Below, one piece after another: positions 27,051 through 39,713 of a stretch of DNA of 64,000 bases. How positions within the stretch are numbered: position 1 is the stretch's first letter; every line of letters starts with the position of its first letter. The notes under the pieces were generated by a model. It saw only the letters and a program-made list of their open reading frames with translations, had not been told where the DNA came from and searched no databases. This DNA is from Odiellus spinosus (Eukaryota; Arthropoda; Arachnida; Opiliones; Phalangiidae), in NCBI GenBank assembly GCA_963920705.1, contig OY987227.1, positions 15,045,602-15,109,601 on the forward strand, given 5' to 3'. The translations under genes and the position numbers were made by a program.

Positions 27051-29535
27051 TGTACTAAATTTTGTATTTTTTTTAACAGAAAATGAGCTCTACCACTTTA
27101 GCAATCTAATTATCAGTAATTTCACTTTTCGCAAAGTATATAGGAAAATATACATCTTGTCACCAAAATTAGTATATATATATATCTTACGGTAGGTCGC
27201 GCTTAACGTACGCCCCCCAGTTTTCCCTCATCCCTTTGGCTTGGATCGAAGGGAAATATATAATCTATATTCAACCTTCATTTGTCATGGCGTACAAAAC
27301 TATACGATACTCGTTATCTCTATAACGCGATTACTAAGAGATACAAGAAGACTTAAGTTCGACTAGGCTGAAAACTCTAAGTGGAATAAACTATAACGTA
27401 GGGTTTTTGGCGAGCGAGTCGTAACTCCCTTATTGACAGAGAGAGAGCGAGAGAGAATCGGAAAACCAGAACAGAGAGCGAAAGGACAGAATCTGATCCC
27501 ACAGCATCCCAGATCCCTCGTAGTTACCAGAGTTGAGTTATCCACGGATCTACTCGGGGACAAATCTTAAAGAGATAGTGACTCGTATCTGGCCATAATT
27601 TTAATTTGAACTAAAGAAAAAAATACATGTTTTATATCCCCAAAGTTTTGCTCCTGTTCCTAGACATCAACCGAAAAGCTTCGTTAAATAAAACTGAAGA
27701 TTAGCCCTTTAAAATCCAGAATGAGACGATGATTGGTTACTAGCTAATGACATCATCAATAACGCGTTAACAAAGGTGAGCGCCGGAACCGGAACTTCTC
27801 CAGTTTCAACCCACGACCAACAATTTCAATAGACTTCAATAGTGCTTAAAATTCAGCAATATAGAACAGACTAGTTTTCTATGGTATTTTTACTCTGAGC
27901 AAGATTGTATACTACTATTGTCCTAGGGTGGATCACTAAAATTTGAAGGGTTGATTCGTCTCTGCAGCTGCCTCAGAAAACGCGTCAGAGACTCCCAGAA
28001 CTTCTCAAAGCGGAGAAATATGCACCATACACGTCGAAGTGGGAATAGGGTTAAGAGAGGAAGATGGAGAGAATCGAGAAAAGCGAGAATTACATATCAA
28101 ACGAAGGATGAAACGACACCGCCTTTCTCCTCCGTCATACATGGTATATTATTAACAAGTCTCCAATGTTATACGTAGAAAAGATTCGTGTGACGTCATT
28201 TTCCCCGCCTTCACACGCGCAAACTACGGCCATTTTGCTTCACATCTCTATGTTGGCGGGTTAACATTACCAGGCAATAACCTTCTAAGACGCAACCCGA
28301 GGCTTAATAGAGGGAGGTGATATAATTGGAACTGGATTTTAAGCCTTTGACTTCAGATATACAGCTACTTAACGCGTATGGATTTAAATCTTACGTTCGC
28401 GGACCAAGGATTAATACGGATGTTTTGGGGTATTTAAGCTTGAAATCACTAAAATCAATTGCATAACGGCTTGAATATTATATTCAACGTTCGGTATATT
28501 TATGGACGATAGTCGTATCAAAATTATTTTTCAGTATATAAGTATTACAAAACTCCTTTTAATTCAAATGATTAAAAGCACTTTTTAAATAGAAGATTTA
28601 ATGAAATTGGCCCAAGGGAAAGGGAATACGATGCTGTTTCCCTAGGCTTATATTACCCTTCTAGAGCCTTTTACTTTATTAACATTCTACCCATGAACGG
28701 AATACGCTAGTCTTGCTTTATACAATCAGAATTCAATATATATTTATTGTTCATATCACCTTGAGTGTGCGTCCAGTAAAAAGGCTACACTTCCTTAACT
28801 ATAGTCTATTCATATTTGAGTTAGCAGTACGCGCAAAACTCGGAAGATAAAGTAAGCTTAAGCTTTGACAATATCTTTGTAATCTCAAACTGAATCTGAC
28901 GGCAAGATATTGTCATACATAGAGATAGTCATTTGATATCCTCCCCGATTTGATGTAGCCGGTGTACACGGGAAATTAACACAATTTCACTATATAACCA
29001 ATAACTACGTCACTTGGCAGCACTATTTCACTTGGCAGCGCGCGCAAAGATATATGATATCGACTGACAAATACGTACAGCCGAGATTTGATCCCGCTGC
29101 CAACCGAGATGGAATAGATTATATATAATAATTTTAAGCAAGATATAACCTCTTCATTTTCAATATAGGTACTAAAATTCATAAAAATAGTACTGAAACT
29201 GGAATATTGAATAGAGAAGTGACAAGACAAGCATTCACTCTGTTTAAGGAGTACCGAAAATAACAAGGGGTGCCATTTATATTTCTATATGAAAGCTGTC
29301 TTACACAATAACTGATTTTGTCTCTATTTTTTTGTTCAAAAACATCTTGTTTACATAAAAGCTGGAGCGGATTAATACGCAATATAAAACTTCGTACGGA
29401 TAAAAATAGATTGCTAAACTATTACTTCTAAAATGAAAAGATAGGATGTAAACTTGGAGGAATTAAGTAGAAGAGTCGCCGACTGCTTCAATGTTTGGAT
29501 AAGTTGTAGGTACTAAAGAATGGGGCATACATTGT

Positions 29536-29857
29536 CAACAAGAATCCATTCAGGTTCCATAAGAATATGGGAGGGCGGCGATTCAATAACCATCCTCCCA
29601 AACTTTGTAGCAAAAGTTCGTCTGCTTCGAATCGATTTTTAAAGTAAATCGCTCCTGATATCTATTATTAACCCGCGCCACTAACGACCTTGACATAATA
29701 TTTTGGGTAATAAAAATGGAGCCGACCGAAAAAAGATCTAAGCGTACAAATGTTGCGAAAATTGCAGACTAACTTTTGTTACAAAGTTTGGGAGGATGGT
29801 ACCAGAGGCTAAAGCTATGCTCCCATATTCTTAAGGAATCTGAATGGATTCTTGTTG
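29536..29857. mobile_element. Foldback / MITE-like element with long imperfect inverted repeats
   Basis: The terminal arm CAACAAGAATCCATTCAG... (29,536-29,573) is matched in inverted form at 29,820-29,857 with two mismatches in 38 bp. A second inner block (ACCATCCTCCCAAACTTTGT near 29,590) is matched inverted near 29,780-29,803. No convincing target duplication was found. The inner block also occurs alone at about 37,332-37,385 and 63,073-63,125, so this is a dispersed family. Confidence 0.75.
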
Positions 29858-31060
29858 TCAGACTATGTTTCCATATCTACTTTCCAACTTTTAAAACGTC
29901 AAAATTCAGAGGATCGAGTTTTTTCTAACACTTTCCAAAGAGGTTAATGATAAAAAACAAGTTTCCCATCAACTTATAGCTTAACTTCGAGCCTAAAAAT
30001 TCGCAATTTTCAATTTTTCGAGGAGAGTGTTCATTTGAATCTTTGATTATCGTCCAATTTTGAGGGAAATGGTTGAACTGACACCCTGGCATTTTGCACA
30101 AGCGTTACCATGTGAAAATTGTCAGTCAGTGATCCCCTCTATTATTCCTCCGTGATTAAAATGCGAAAATATTCTACGCTTCTAACCTTTCACTATATTA
30201 ATTTGGTTGATACGAATATTGTAAAAACCATAGGAAGAGGTTGCCGCTAATAAGATAACCATGCCTGTTTCAAAACCTGGGGGTTGCAGTACGCCCATAC
30301 TTGCGTGTAAAGTTAGGCCTATGGGCTTTATTCCTGGGCAAAAAGTGAGAGGAAAAAAGGTTTTTGGTCGTGGAGGAATCATAGCGTGTGAGACAAAAGG
30401 TCTGTGTCAGCCCCAACCGAGAAAGAGCGATATGAAGTCTAGGAATACGTTAAACGCGCAGTAATCCAATAATGGGACGGACTTTCCCCGTCTGAAAATT
30501 TCGACTCGTCTTAACTGTCGTCCCCAAAATTGACAAAACATGGTGGGGTGAAGAGAGTAAGAGCGATACGAAATGGTTAACGATTAAAAACTTCGTAACG
30601 AAGTTTCAAAAAATTTTAAAATGCACTTTTAAAATGGAATTTTATATAGCGTCATCCAGTATTATTTTAGCATAGTATACTTTTAAGTTATGCCTATCCA
30701 TTAGTTTTGTATTCATTTCGAAGGTCCAAGTTAAGTTTAGAGTAACGAAACGAACTTATTTTCTATTCCACTTCGAGTTTACAGCGTTTACTCAACAATT
30801 TATAAATAAGTGCAACTTAGCTTTGGCAAAAATCTAGGTACTATAAGTCTGTTAATCTCAGGAACATATTAAAAGTTAAGCAGATTTAGACACAAACTGG
30901 AGGAAATTAAACTTATTTACATGTTTAATTATAAAAAATATATATTAAATATACATTTTCGGGGCGAAATTTTAATAGCGCCGATAATTTGCTCAGAATA
31001 TGAAAATCCGAAGGATTTAAACCAATATTTTCTGTTGATAATAAATTACCTATTACCCTA

Positions 31061-31279
31061 ATACCCTCTTCAGACGAGGCATAATTAACAGAGGTTTAAT
31101 CATATCTAACTGGAGTTTATTGAACTGAGAATAACTTCTTCAGACGAGGCGTAATTAGCCGTGGTTTAATAAGATTTAAACGAGGTTTAAAAGTTCAATA
31201 AATCTCGGTTAGTCGTGATTAAACCTCGGTTAAATGATCTGATTAAACCGGCTAATTATGCCTCGTCTGAAGAGGGTAT
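31061..31279. mobile_element. MITE with TA target site (Tc1/mariner-like)
   Basis: The ends ATACCCTCTTCAGACGAGGC and its inverse enclose 219 bp and are flanked by TA on both sides (31,059-31,060 and 31,280-31,281). Similarity between the arms continues for about 30 bp (GCATAATTA...) and then weakly further. A third partial copy of the arm (CTTCTTCAGACGAGGCGTAA) lies inside, near 31,137, so the element has an internal duplication. TA flanks suit Tc1/mariner-derived MITEs; no transposase is present. Confidence 0.8.
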
Positions 31280-31640
31280 TACAAATCATAATCCTGACTT
31301 AAACCTACCAAAAAAAAATATATATTTTCCAAACTTTAACCTGACCACACTGATCTGCCAAATCCAGAAAATTTCCCCTGGGCAATAGCTCCACTTAATT
31401 CAGGCCGGCTAATCTTCGTACGCATTGCAGCTTACGAATGTAAAAAACCATACGATAAAAATGTCTTGTTATAATACAAACTAGGGGAGATTGGAAGGAT
31501 AAAAAAGAAGAAAGCCTAGATGATAGAGAAGAGAGCGAAAAAAATGACCCCCTGGAGATGAAAAAGAGAAAAAAAACCAACTCCCCGCTTATCGAATGTA
31601 ATACATCTCCTTAGTTGGTCTGTCTCCGGGGTCCATCCAC

Positions 31641-31667
<27 letters not shown>
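31641..31667. repeat. Poly-A tract (27 A)
   Basis: Uninterrupted A run. I did not see a retroposed gene body upstream of it (31,390-31,640). Confidence 0.95.
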
Positions 31668-31671
<4 letters not shown>

Positions 31672-33231
31672 GTTAAACATTGTGGTGGATACATTACAAC
31701 CCATTTTAAATTAATAAGAGAGAAGGAGGACTAAATTTGTTACTGGGTTTTACATCTACCGAGTACTTGGAATGCTCAGAGGCCTCGGATTCGGCAGAAG
31801 AGAAAAAAAAAAAATATTTAGGCTTAACGATCCATCGCAATGGGATAAAGGTTTTTTAGGTTTACTCCTAGATGTTGGCAACGTTACGCACCGCGAAGCG
31901 AAACGGATGGAACACTTCTACAGGCGCAGAGGCACTTTACACTCCTATCAGTTTGAAAAAACACTTTTCTAGAACTACTTTAATTCCCTACTGAGTTTAA
32001 TATTATGTATTAATCCGCTATAAATTACGCCCCGTTGCAATTTGTTCTAGAAATAAGTAGACGTCTATTTTAGATATGTGGTTTTCCTAATATTGTTAAG
32101 TGCAAGCACGAGATATAGTTTGGCGGAAATTAACGGGATATAATTATAATTAGTTTTTGTAATTAAGAATTAAAAATATTAATTAAAATAATTTAGGAAC
32201 AAGAAAAATGTTGATCGAAAAATTTGATATTTCAAAGTTACAATATATTTTTATATTTAACTTAAAGCAATTATATGTCTTAATATAAAACTATTTATAG
32301 GGTTAGGGTCTGTTTTTTGTCTACTTTTGTTATTTAAATAATTGCATTAAGAAAATAATCAAAGAAATTGAGAGCTAAGTCTAATAAAAGTTCAAAGCTA
32401 CCCAAAACTACAATTAAACAAACAAAAAACGACAGATTGTGATTAAGTTTTCTATCTGATAGTACTAAAATTATTTCAAATATAAAATCATTAATTTTGG
32501 AGTCACTAAACCTTTAATTAGGGTTTCTAAGTTGTATATTTTCTAATTAATTTTTCTGTACGCGCAAGAAAAATCCTAGTTTATCGTTCTAAAATAAGAT
32601 AAACATTTCATTAATTTATCAACCACCTACGCAATTAAACAAACCATTTAAAAAAGAAACTTTAAAACTCTTTAAACATTAAAACCTCTTTTAAAAATAT
32701 CTCCGCAGAAAATTTACGTATTTAATACTAAAAGATAAATATTATAAGACGAAACACAGATACCCCTGCGTGTAAACTCAATTTTTAATCCTTTACAACA
32801 TATAAAAGATAAACAACTAGAAGCTAAAAATATATTTTTTAATTTTCTTTCGAAAAAAAAAATCGAAAGAGAGAAATGATTTTAGTCGGAGAACCGAAAA
32901 AGAAAAAGTTTTGAAAAACGTTTAACCGGTGGCGATAAAAACTATAACTGCCCTGTTAGTTTAATTTGAAGCAATGAGAATTTACTAAGGTATAAAACGA
33001 GGGTAAATGTCTTAGAGAATCACGTTTATATATATTTCTTCCACTTCCCCCAACATAACTTCAACAAACTCGAACATAAAAGGGAACCTGATAACAATGG
33101 AAAAGGGTATCTTTAAGCCATTAGTGCAACTGAGAGTCGGTTCTATAGCACCGTATCAATTTAAACCTCATACTGGTCACATTGGTTTAGAAAAAGACGT
33201 TCTTACCTTTAACAATGGTGTAAGGTAACGT

Positions 33232-33248
33232 TAATACGACTCACTATT
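33232..33248 (+). other. T7 RNA polymerase promoter-like 17-mer next to an XhoI site
   Basis: TAATACGACTCACTATT matches the phage T7 class III promoter core (TAATACGACTCACTATA) at 16 of 17 positions and is followed at once by ACTCGAG, which contains an XhoI site. The surrounding kilobase looks like ordinary intron. This is either a chance match or a trace of laboratory adaptor or vector sequence in the assembly. Confidence 0.6.
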
Positions 33249-36167
33249 ACTCGAGACCACTGTCAAAGGCTTAACAGACACTTATTTATCCCTTTATTTA
33301 ATGTCAGGTGACATTGATCGGCGATATAGAACCACCCACGCAACCTTCTTTGTTAGTATTATTATTATTTTTTCAAAGATAAGATGCTACCAGGTAAAAA
33401 CCGGGGGTTATGTTGTATTTAAACGTATGTTTAAATAACAACACCACCGCATTCGAGCTCTGGTCTAATCTGAAGTGGAAATATTTTGAAGGAAAAAGTC
33501 AGTTCTCTTTCCACGCACACAAGGAACAAACTAGAGAAGGCAAAAAAATCAATGAAATGTCTAAAAAAGGGGATCTTTTTTAAGGGGAAGGTCTCATAAT
33601 ATCCATTTAAAACCTTTTCAAGTATCAATCATAATTTAAGGTATTTTTTAACTAACATAATTACAGATTGGCTTGTACATTTGAAAATGAGGCTAACTTG
33701 AACTTATAGCTCGAGATCAAACAACTACTTCTTCCCCTATAATGTTAAAGCTGAGTATAGACCACCCTCGAGCCAAGTGGCCCCGACTGCACTTGTAAAG
33801 GAAAACTGACGTCACGTCATTTTTGAACTATATATTATTAATTGGTTTTCATCGAATCTTAACTTAACAAAATTTTCAAGAAACTTTTCCTTGAAAAAGT
33901 TTACAGGCTCCACAATAAAGAACGTACCAATATCGAGTTTCTCTACAATCGTGGTCAACGTCAGATGAGACTAAGATGGGGATAGTAAAATGGTCTGTGA
34001 GCCTTTGATAGTGGTCTTAGGTGATGGTGAAGGCGAGTATATATAGATTAAGCTTTACCTATACCTCAGAGTAACCCACGACCACCCTATATCTCGGTTA
34101 TCCCATAATGCTTTCACGTTTTAGCCGTTAAAAGAATGAAAGAAAAAAAGGCTTAGAGTCTATAAAACAACGGGGGAAGTTGGGTTTCGATTGCTACGAA
34201 AGTGGAGTCGACTCAACTCTAATACTCTATATATGTCTATACAAATACATATATCTAATACCGTTCTAGGGCAAATATTTTATGGGTCAACCCCGGCAGT
34301 ACGTTCCCACTAGAAAATAATGTACAGGTTCAAATCAAATATACGCTCGACGATGGTTAAAAAGGCTATTATGGTTTTTTCAGGACCAGAGTACAATGAA
34401 AGGTTATTTTGGGGATGCTTAAAATGAATTCGTTCTTGATGTCTGTCATGGTATATATTTAGAATTTGAGATATCACGTTTGAAGAATACGAAGAGTTGT
34501 ACGTGTAAAGTTTTAAGTAATTTCTCAACCCGTGACTTGCCTAATAGTTCACAAAACGTCCCAAAATTTTAAACATTGGTAACGAATAATTCTAAATGGG
34601 ACGAGACTGGACCAAATAATCGAAAATTGAAATCACATTAGCACCAAATTGAGCCAAATGGTAAGATTAATTGTAAATTTGATACAAATGCTACAAATTA
34701 CAGTTATTTTCAGACTATTTGGTCAACTATTCTGCAATTTATAAATTACCCTTTTTTTGTTTAATCTTGACACCTGGACGCGTTTTCCAAAAGTTTCATA
34801 AAATGCTAACACTATGTTACTTAAAATGCTGGGAAAACGTGATTAGCGATTAAAATAAAAGACATGACTTTTTGAATTGAGTACTTTCACGAAAGAAACT
34901 GCGTGAAAGCAACCATATCGCGTTAGAGAACGCCCGAGAATCAACTGTTCTGTAATCGTCACGGGACCGAGGGGGTTGGACACACTTGAAAACGTTGTAC
35001 ACCTGAGTTCAAAGTTCAGCATTGATTTCTAGCTTTTGTGAACTCCGAGATCATCTATGGTAGTGCAAAGAGTTTCAAAAGCTTGTACACCTGGAAAGTT
35101 CTCAAGTGCATACCCCCTCGCGCGGGATTATACGTCGGAGATTTTAGGTTTCCAAACATTTCGAAGGTGTCGAAACGATATATGGCATATAATCAATTTT
35201 ACTTTGAATAATTTTAAATCTAAGAGATTAAAATACATTTTTGGTATTTCCAGGATATATAAAACATAAAACTCCAACAGTAAATTAAATCTATATGTTG
35301 CGCAAGAACAACCTTACAGCGCATATATAAAGGCTTTAATATTGGAAAAAAAAAATTAAAAACTTAAGTTAGCCGTGAAATTAGAACCGATTATGGGGAA
35401 ATGCAAAGAATAACGCGTGCAGCTGAACTAAGACCATAAAACCAACCTAATTTAGTCTTTTCGGATTTCTATATAGTTCATCCCACTCGCAGGGATGAAT
35501 TCCCAGCTAAGCCTAACGTAAATTCACCTACCAAGACCACATACTCTCGAATAACGTATATTAATTTTCATTTTAAGTTTACTCCAAGCTCAAAAGAAAC
35601 CCTAAGTCAACAATACCTTGGATAAAATTGAAGTTTCCAACTGAAACGGGTTTTAGAAGGTAAAATTTTGTTAATTCCGATTTTGGCTCGATTCCAGCAA
35701 AGCTAGGCAACGTATAAGCTCTGTTTTCCTGAAAATTCTATTTCATTTCTATACGCGTTGCATTTTTAACGCTATATTATAAAATATATAGGCTACGAGT
35801 TGAATCTATCGTATCTAGCGCATACAGCGTAGTGGTGGTCAGAAATTGGCAATGATACGTTTAGTGCGAAAACTTTTAGGAATTTCGTTAAATATGTTAA
35901 CTTTTATTTTGTTCTACTCTTAAAAATGATTATTATTAGTTTAAAACGCGTGTTTGAGATAATTAACAGAGTTATCTATCGGTTAGAAAGTTTAAAAGGC
36001 TAGTTTCACATGATTTTGGGCAAATTTTTATTTATTATAGAAATGTATTTTTAAAATATCCTAAAAAGTTCACTTTCATTTTTTTTTTCATTTGATGACG
36101 TATTAGTACTGTCATTCGCCAAAAAAATCCCATTTGACAGACTTTCTTTGTTTCACTTTCAAATAAT

Positions 36168-36557
36168 CTACTCTAAAATCAATGATGGCCAACATGCGAC
36201 CCGGAACCTAATTGTTTTGGGGCCGGCGCTTAACTTTAAATTTTGAAATTCGATTTTCAAATATATCTCGCATTTTGTATTGTTCTCATTCCTCTCGACA
36301 ATTAAATTTAAATAAAATGTACTTGTGTTCCTAATGCATGTGGTGTTAATTTCAAATTTCGAGCTTCTAATTTGGCCTGTGATATCACACGACGTAATCG
36401 ATGTACTAGCCTGTAGCTTTGACTGTTCTAAGCATTGCCAAAGGCTGTGATCAGTTACATAATCGCGTATTCGGTGTACGGAAGTGACTAACCCATTACT
36501 ATTCGGTAAAGATGTAAAAATTAAACCAAGCGTTGAACCACAGATAAAAATTATCAT
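36168..36557 (-). CDS. Possible nested intronic ORF, secreted-type, 129 aa (unrecognised)
   Basis: ATG-initiated 129-codon ORF, the longest in the 44-kb intron and on the same strand as CPEB. It begins with a hydrophobic stretch (MIIFICGSTLGLIFTSLPN) that could be a signal peptide. About five cysteines and three N-x-T sequons (NTT, NTS, NNT) follow, so the composition would suit a small secreted or surface protein. I do not recognise the family. It has no visible conserved partner, and promoter and poly(A) evidence are lacking. A chance ORF in repeat-derived DNA remains quite possible. Confidence 0.25.
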   Translation of the reverse strand: MIIFICGSTLGLIFTSLPNSNGLVTSVHRIRDYVTDHSLWQCLEQSKLQASTSITSCDITGQIRSSKFEINTTCIRNTSTFYLNLIVERNENNTKCEIYLKIEFQNLKLSAGPKTIRFRVACWPSLILE

Positions 36558-36923
36558 ATCAGATTTAATATTTTCGTTTAAAATTCATAATCGAAACGTT
36601 CATAATCTCTCGCGTAATAACCGGATAATAATTATCCATCCATATTACATTAGTTTTAGAAATATTACGTCTCTAGTTTAATATCAAATTATTGGGTTCT
36701 CTCCGAACTTCAAGTAAAACCGCTTAAATATCTGTATGGGATTCGTTCTTTTAAAAGAAAAGATAGTAAAAACTATAATAAAACGAGTGTTACGTGAATT
36801 ATGAGTCAAGAGGGTTAATATAGGGGTTGTTCAATTTTAGATTTTAGTTTTTCTTTTTACGTTAGCGAGGGAGGTCGGTGTCGTAGCCTATTCTACCACG
36901 ATGATGATATGCCTACAGGGGTT

Positions 36924-36934
36924 GGTTCGAGCCC
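36924..36934 (+). promoter_or_regulatory. Pol III B-box-like motif, possible SINE relic
   Basis: GGTTCGAGCCC fits the B-box consensus GGTTCGANNCC. The preceding ~70 nt (from about 36,860) does not contain a clean A box and does not fold as a tRNA by eye, so at best it is a decayed tRNA-derived SINE head. Confidence 0.2.
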
Positions 36935-37469
36935 ATCCTTCCTGTTTCCTTACAGAAGTCGTTTCCCTTTTTAACTTTTTAACGTAACGAAGCAGGCAAC
37001 TAGGAGAGGCCCTCGTATAGTCGCGCGTCATAGAGTGTGCTGAACTTTCGCTAGCTTTCAAGAGGGTCTTTCCGACCTTTACTACAACCGTTAAGCCTAA
37101 TTTAAAATCTCTTTCTTCCACCCATAAATGGGCACTGTTCTTTCGCTATTTAGGCCTAATTTCAAAGCTCTTATTTTCACGAAACATTAAGCTTTTAAAT
37201 GAATAAATGAAAAGTGCAAAATAAATTAAGTATTCGAACTTATTTTTATCGGCTACAGGCCGAGCTTAAAACTTTCTAAGCCTAACTTTAAAATTTAATC
37301 ACGAGAAACCAAGAACTCGTCCATGGGAATTCAACATTAGCCTCTGGTACCATCCTCACATACATAGCCAAAATTAGTCTGCTATTCGCTTTTTCAGATC
37401 TGCTGACCCTGATTCTATAAGAGAATTCTCTACGAATTCTTATCAAGTATGCTAGGGTGTATTTAGTAT

Positions 37470-37481
37470 CCCCCCCCCCCC
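37470..37481. repeat. Poly-C tract (12 C)
   Basis: Homopolymer run inside the CPEB intron. Confidence 0.9.
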
Positions 37482-38554
37482 GTTTTATTAAGTCTTAAAT
37501 GAGTTCTTGGACAAACAATGAAGTTACTCCTAACCCTGAATTAGTGGCCTCTTCTTTCAGAATCTATATAAAAAACAATCCTACAGCGAAAAACCTAATT
37601 TTAAACTTATCTTCCAATAAAAGAAGGCATTTCAACAGGGTTAATTTCTCGAATATAAAAACGTTTGTGGAAAAAGTTTATTTCCTAAGCCTAATCTCAA
37701 ACGTATTTCTTGACAAACTGATATTTTCCAAATTCATACTCAATAAGTCTAATTTTAAATTGAAACATGTTAAGTTTAAATTAAAGGTAATAGCAATCTA
37801 TGTAGTTTTACAAGCAATGATAAAAAAATTTTATCTACTCTGACTGCTCCCGAAACCCAATGTATTTTTGATTGCTCGGCGAAGAGTCGTAACAGCGCAA
37901 GGAAAAAAGCCATAAGCAACCATCAAAAACACGCAATTATCGTCTAAAACGATGCGAATCTGCGTTTTGAATTAGAGACAAGAGACAAACTCAAACGTTT
38001 GCAAAACAATACCTTAAATTGGAGAAAGCCTGAGAAACCTTACACACTTATATAGGCCAAACTAATAATTCTGATTTGACAAAAGGTCAAAATTTAAGCG
38101 AGAGAGGTTATTATGATTAACGCTAATAATAATATGGTCTACGCAGGTAGCGAGTTGGACAATTTTCTTAATGTAATTAACATCTCTCTCGATTGTCAGA
38201 AGGATTGCCTAATAAACACGGCCTATAATATTCTACTCCCTTCGCGACTACAGCTCGTACAAGATACTAAACCGAATAAAGAGAGTTAGAGAAAGTTAGT
38301 ACCGTAAAGGGTGGGTAAAAAGTATTAAAATTAAGAAACATTTACTAATATATATACGGAATTAATTTCCAAATTTATATCTAGCAAATTAATTTCTAGA
38401 TCAGTTTGAATAATGTAAGAACCAAGGCAAAGTTTACTGTTAATTCTTCTCATATACTTGTACATATAGTTTTATTTGTAAATGATTAAGGGACTCCCTG
38501 GAAGTCAGCTACTAGCCGAGAGGGATATCATAATAATGCCATTATCATTACTAC

Positions 38555-38680
38555 CACAATTACTATTATTATTACTATTAGTATTATTATTAATTTATTA
38601 GTATTTATTATTAGTATTATTTTTACTAATATTAGTATTATTTATACTATTACTATTAATATTAGTATTATTAATTTTTA
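38555..38680. repeat. Imperfect (TTA)n / (ATT)n microsatellite
   Basis: About 125 bp of TTA/ATT/ACT/AGT triplets with interruptions, giving a long stretch almost free of G and C. Confidence 0.9.
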
Positions 38681-39606
38681 AACTGAGTGCTATTGTGTGT
38701 AATTTTAATAGTTACAAGGTTTTTACATCTCTAAAGAAATATCATTGGAAACTTTTAGTACGCCTTTAAGTGTTTAGAGTTACAATTTTCATTCAACCTC
38801 CCTTAAACTTTTCACTCAATACAGTACGAACTAAAATATTCGCGAGCGTGATATAAAGGCGAATGAAGCCATATACGTTTATGGAAATTAGAGATATTTA
38901 GTGACCTACGTCCCTGAAAGCTTTTAAACTGTATTCGGGACTGCCCTATGGTTAAAACCTTAGAAATTATGGACGTGGTGGAACACGGAACTTGTCCGCA
39001 CGGAGTGAGAGAGAGAGAAAGGCGCGACTCGACCACATACATAGGGAGAAAGAGAGAGAGGGAGGGAAATTACTTCCTGGATGACCAAAACTTACGCATG
39101 CAAATGTCGTTTAATTAATGATTTTGGGAAGCCAACAACGTATATGTAGTAGTAATAAATTTAAGTTCACAGCGAAGCGCCAACTATGGTTATTCGAGAA
39201 CAAATAGTAGATTTAGATGGAAGCCAAGTTTTGAACCTTCTGGAGAAGACGGACTATGTCCTTATTAGGTCGAGTACCACCAGAGTAGATGTGCACAAGT
39301 ACTAATAGAATGAAGTATAATAGCCCTTATACGTTTGGGTCGAAAATATTATCGAAAAAGGTTGTCTATATAATTTCCTTTAAAGGGAGAATGAAGCAGG
39401 GTAACAAGTGGCTTTCTAACAATTAATCATCCTTAAAATGGGCCCAATTATTTTTTCTATAGACCGGTTAAAGTGAGAATGCAAACTAACAACAAATCTT
39501 TTTTATCGATTTCTAACCCACAAGTGAAAAGGTTAACAAACAAATATTTAACTAGAAATAAAAAACTTGCCCGGAATATAATCTTAGTTGAATTCGTGGA
39601 AATCCT

Positions 39607-39713
39607 GAATTTCTTCGCATTGACGGGTCATCGACCAATGAGCAAAGGCCTGTCGTTAAGGCGAGATCTCCAAATATTCGATTGGCCGCCGACCCTTCAA
39701 TGCGAAGAAATTC
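39607..39713. repeat. Inverted repeat, 23-bp arms, 107-nt hairpin
   Basis: GAATTTCTTCGCATTGACGG... (39,607-39,629) pairs with 39,691-39,713 with one mismatch across a 61-nt loop. It lies inside a plus-strand 88-codon ORF that is probably incidental. Confidence 0.8.

Noticed and set aside
31390..31667. Processed pseudogene or SINE ending in the 27-A tract
   Set aside because: No coding or Pol III body and no flanking duplication could be seen, so only the homopolymer is reported.
37499..37843. 114-codon Lys/Asn/Phe-rich plus-strand ORF
   Set aside because: It has an ATG start, but composition follows the AT-rich, repeat-word sequence beneath it, with no signal, domain or splice support.
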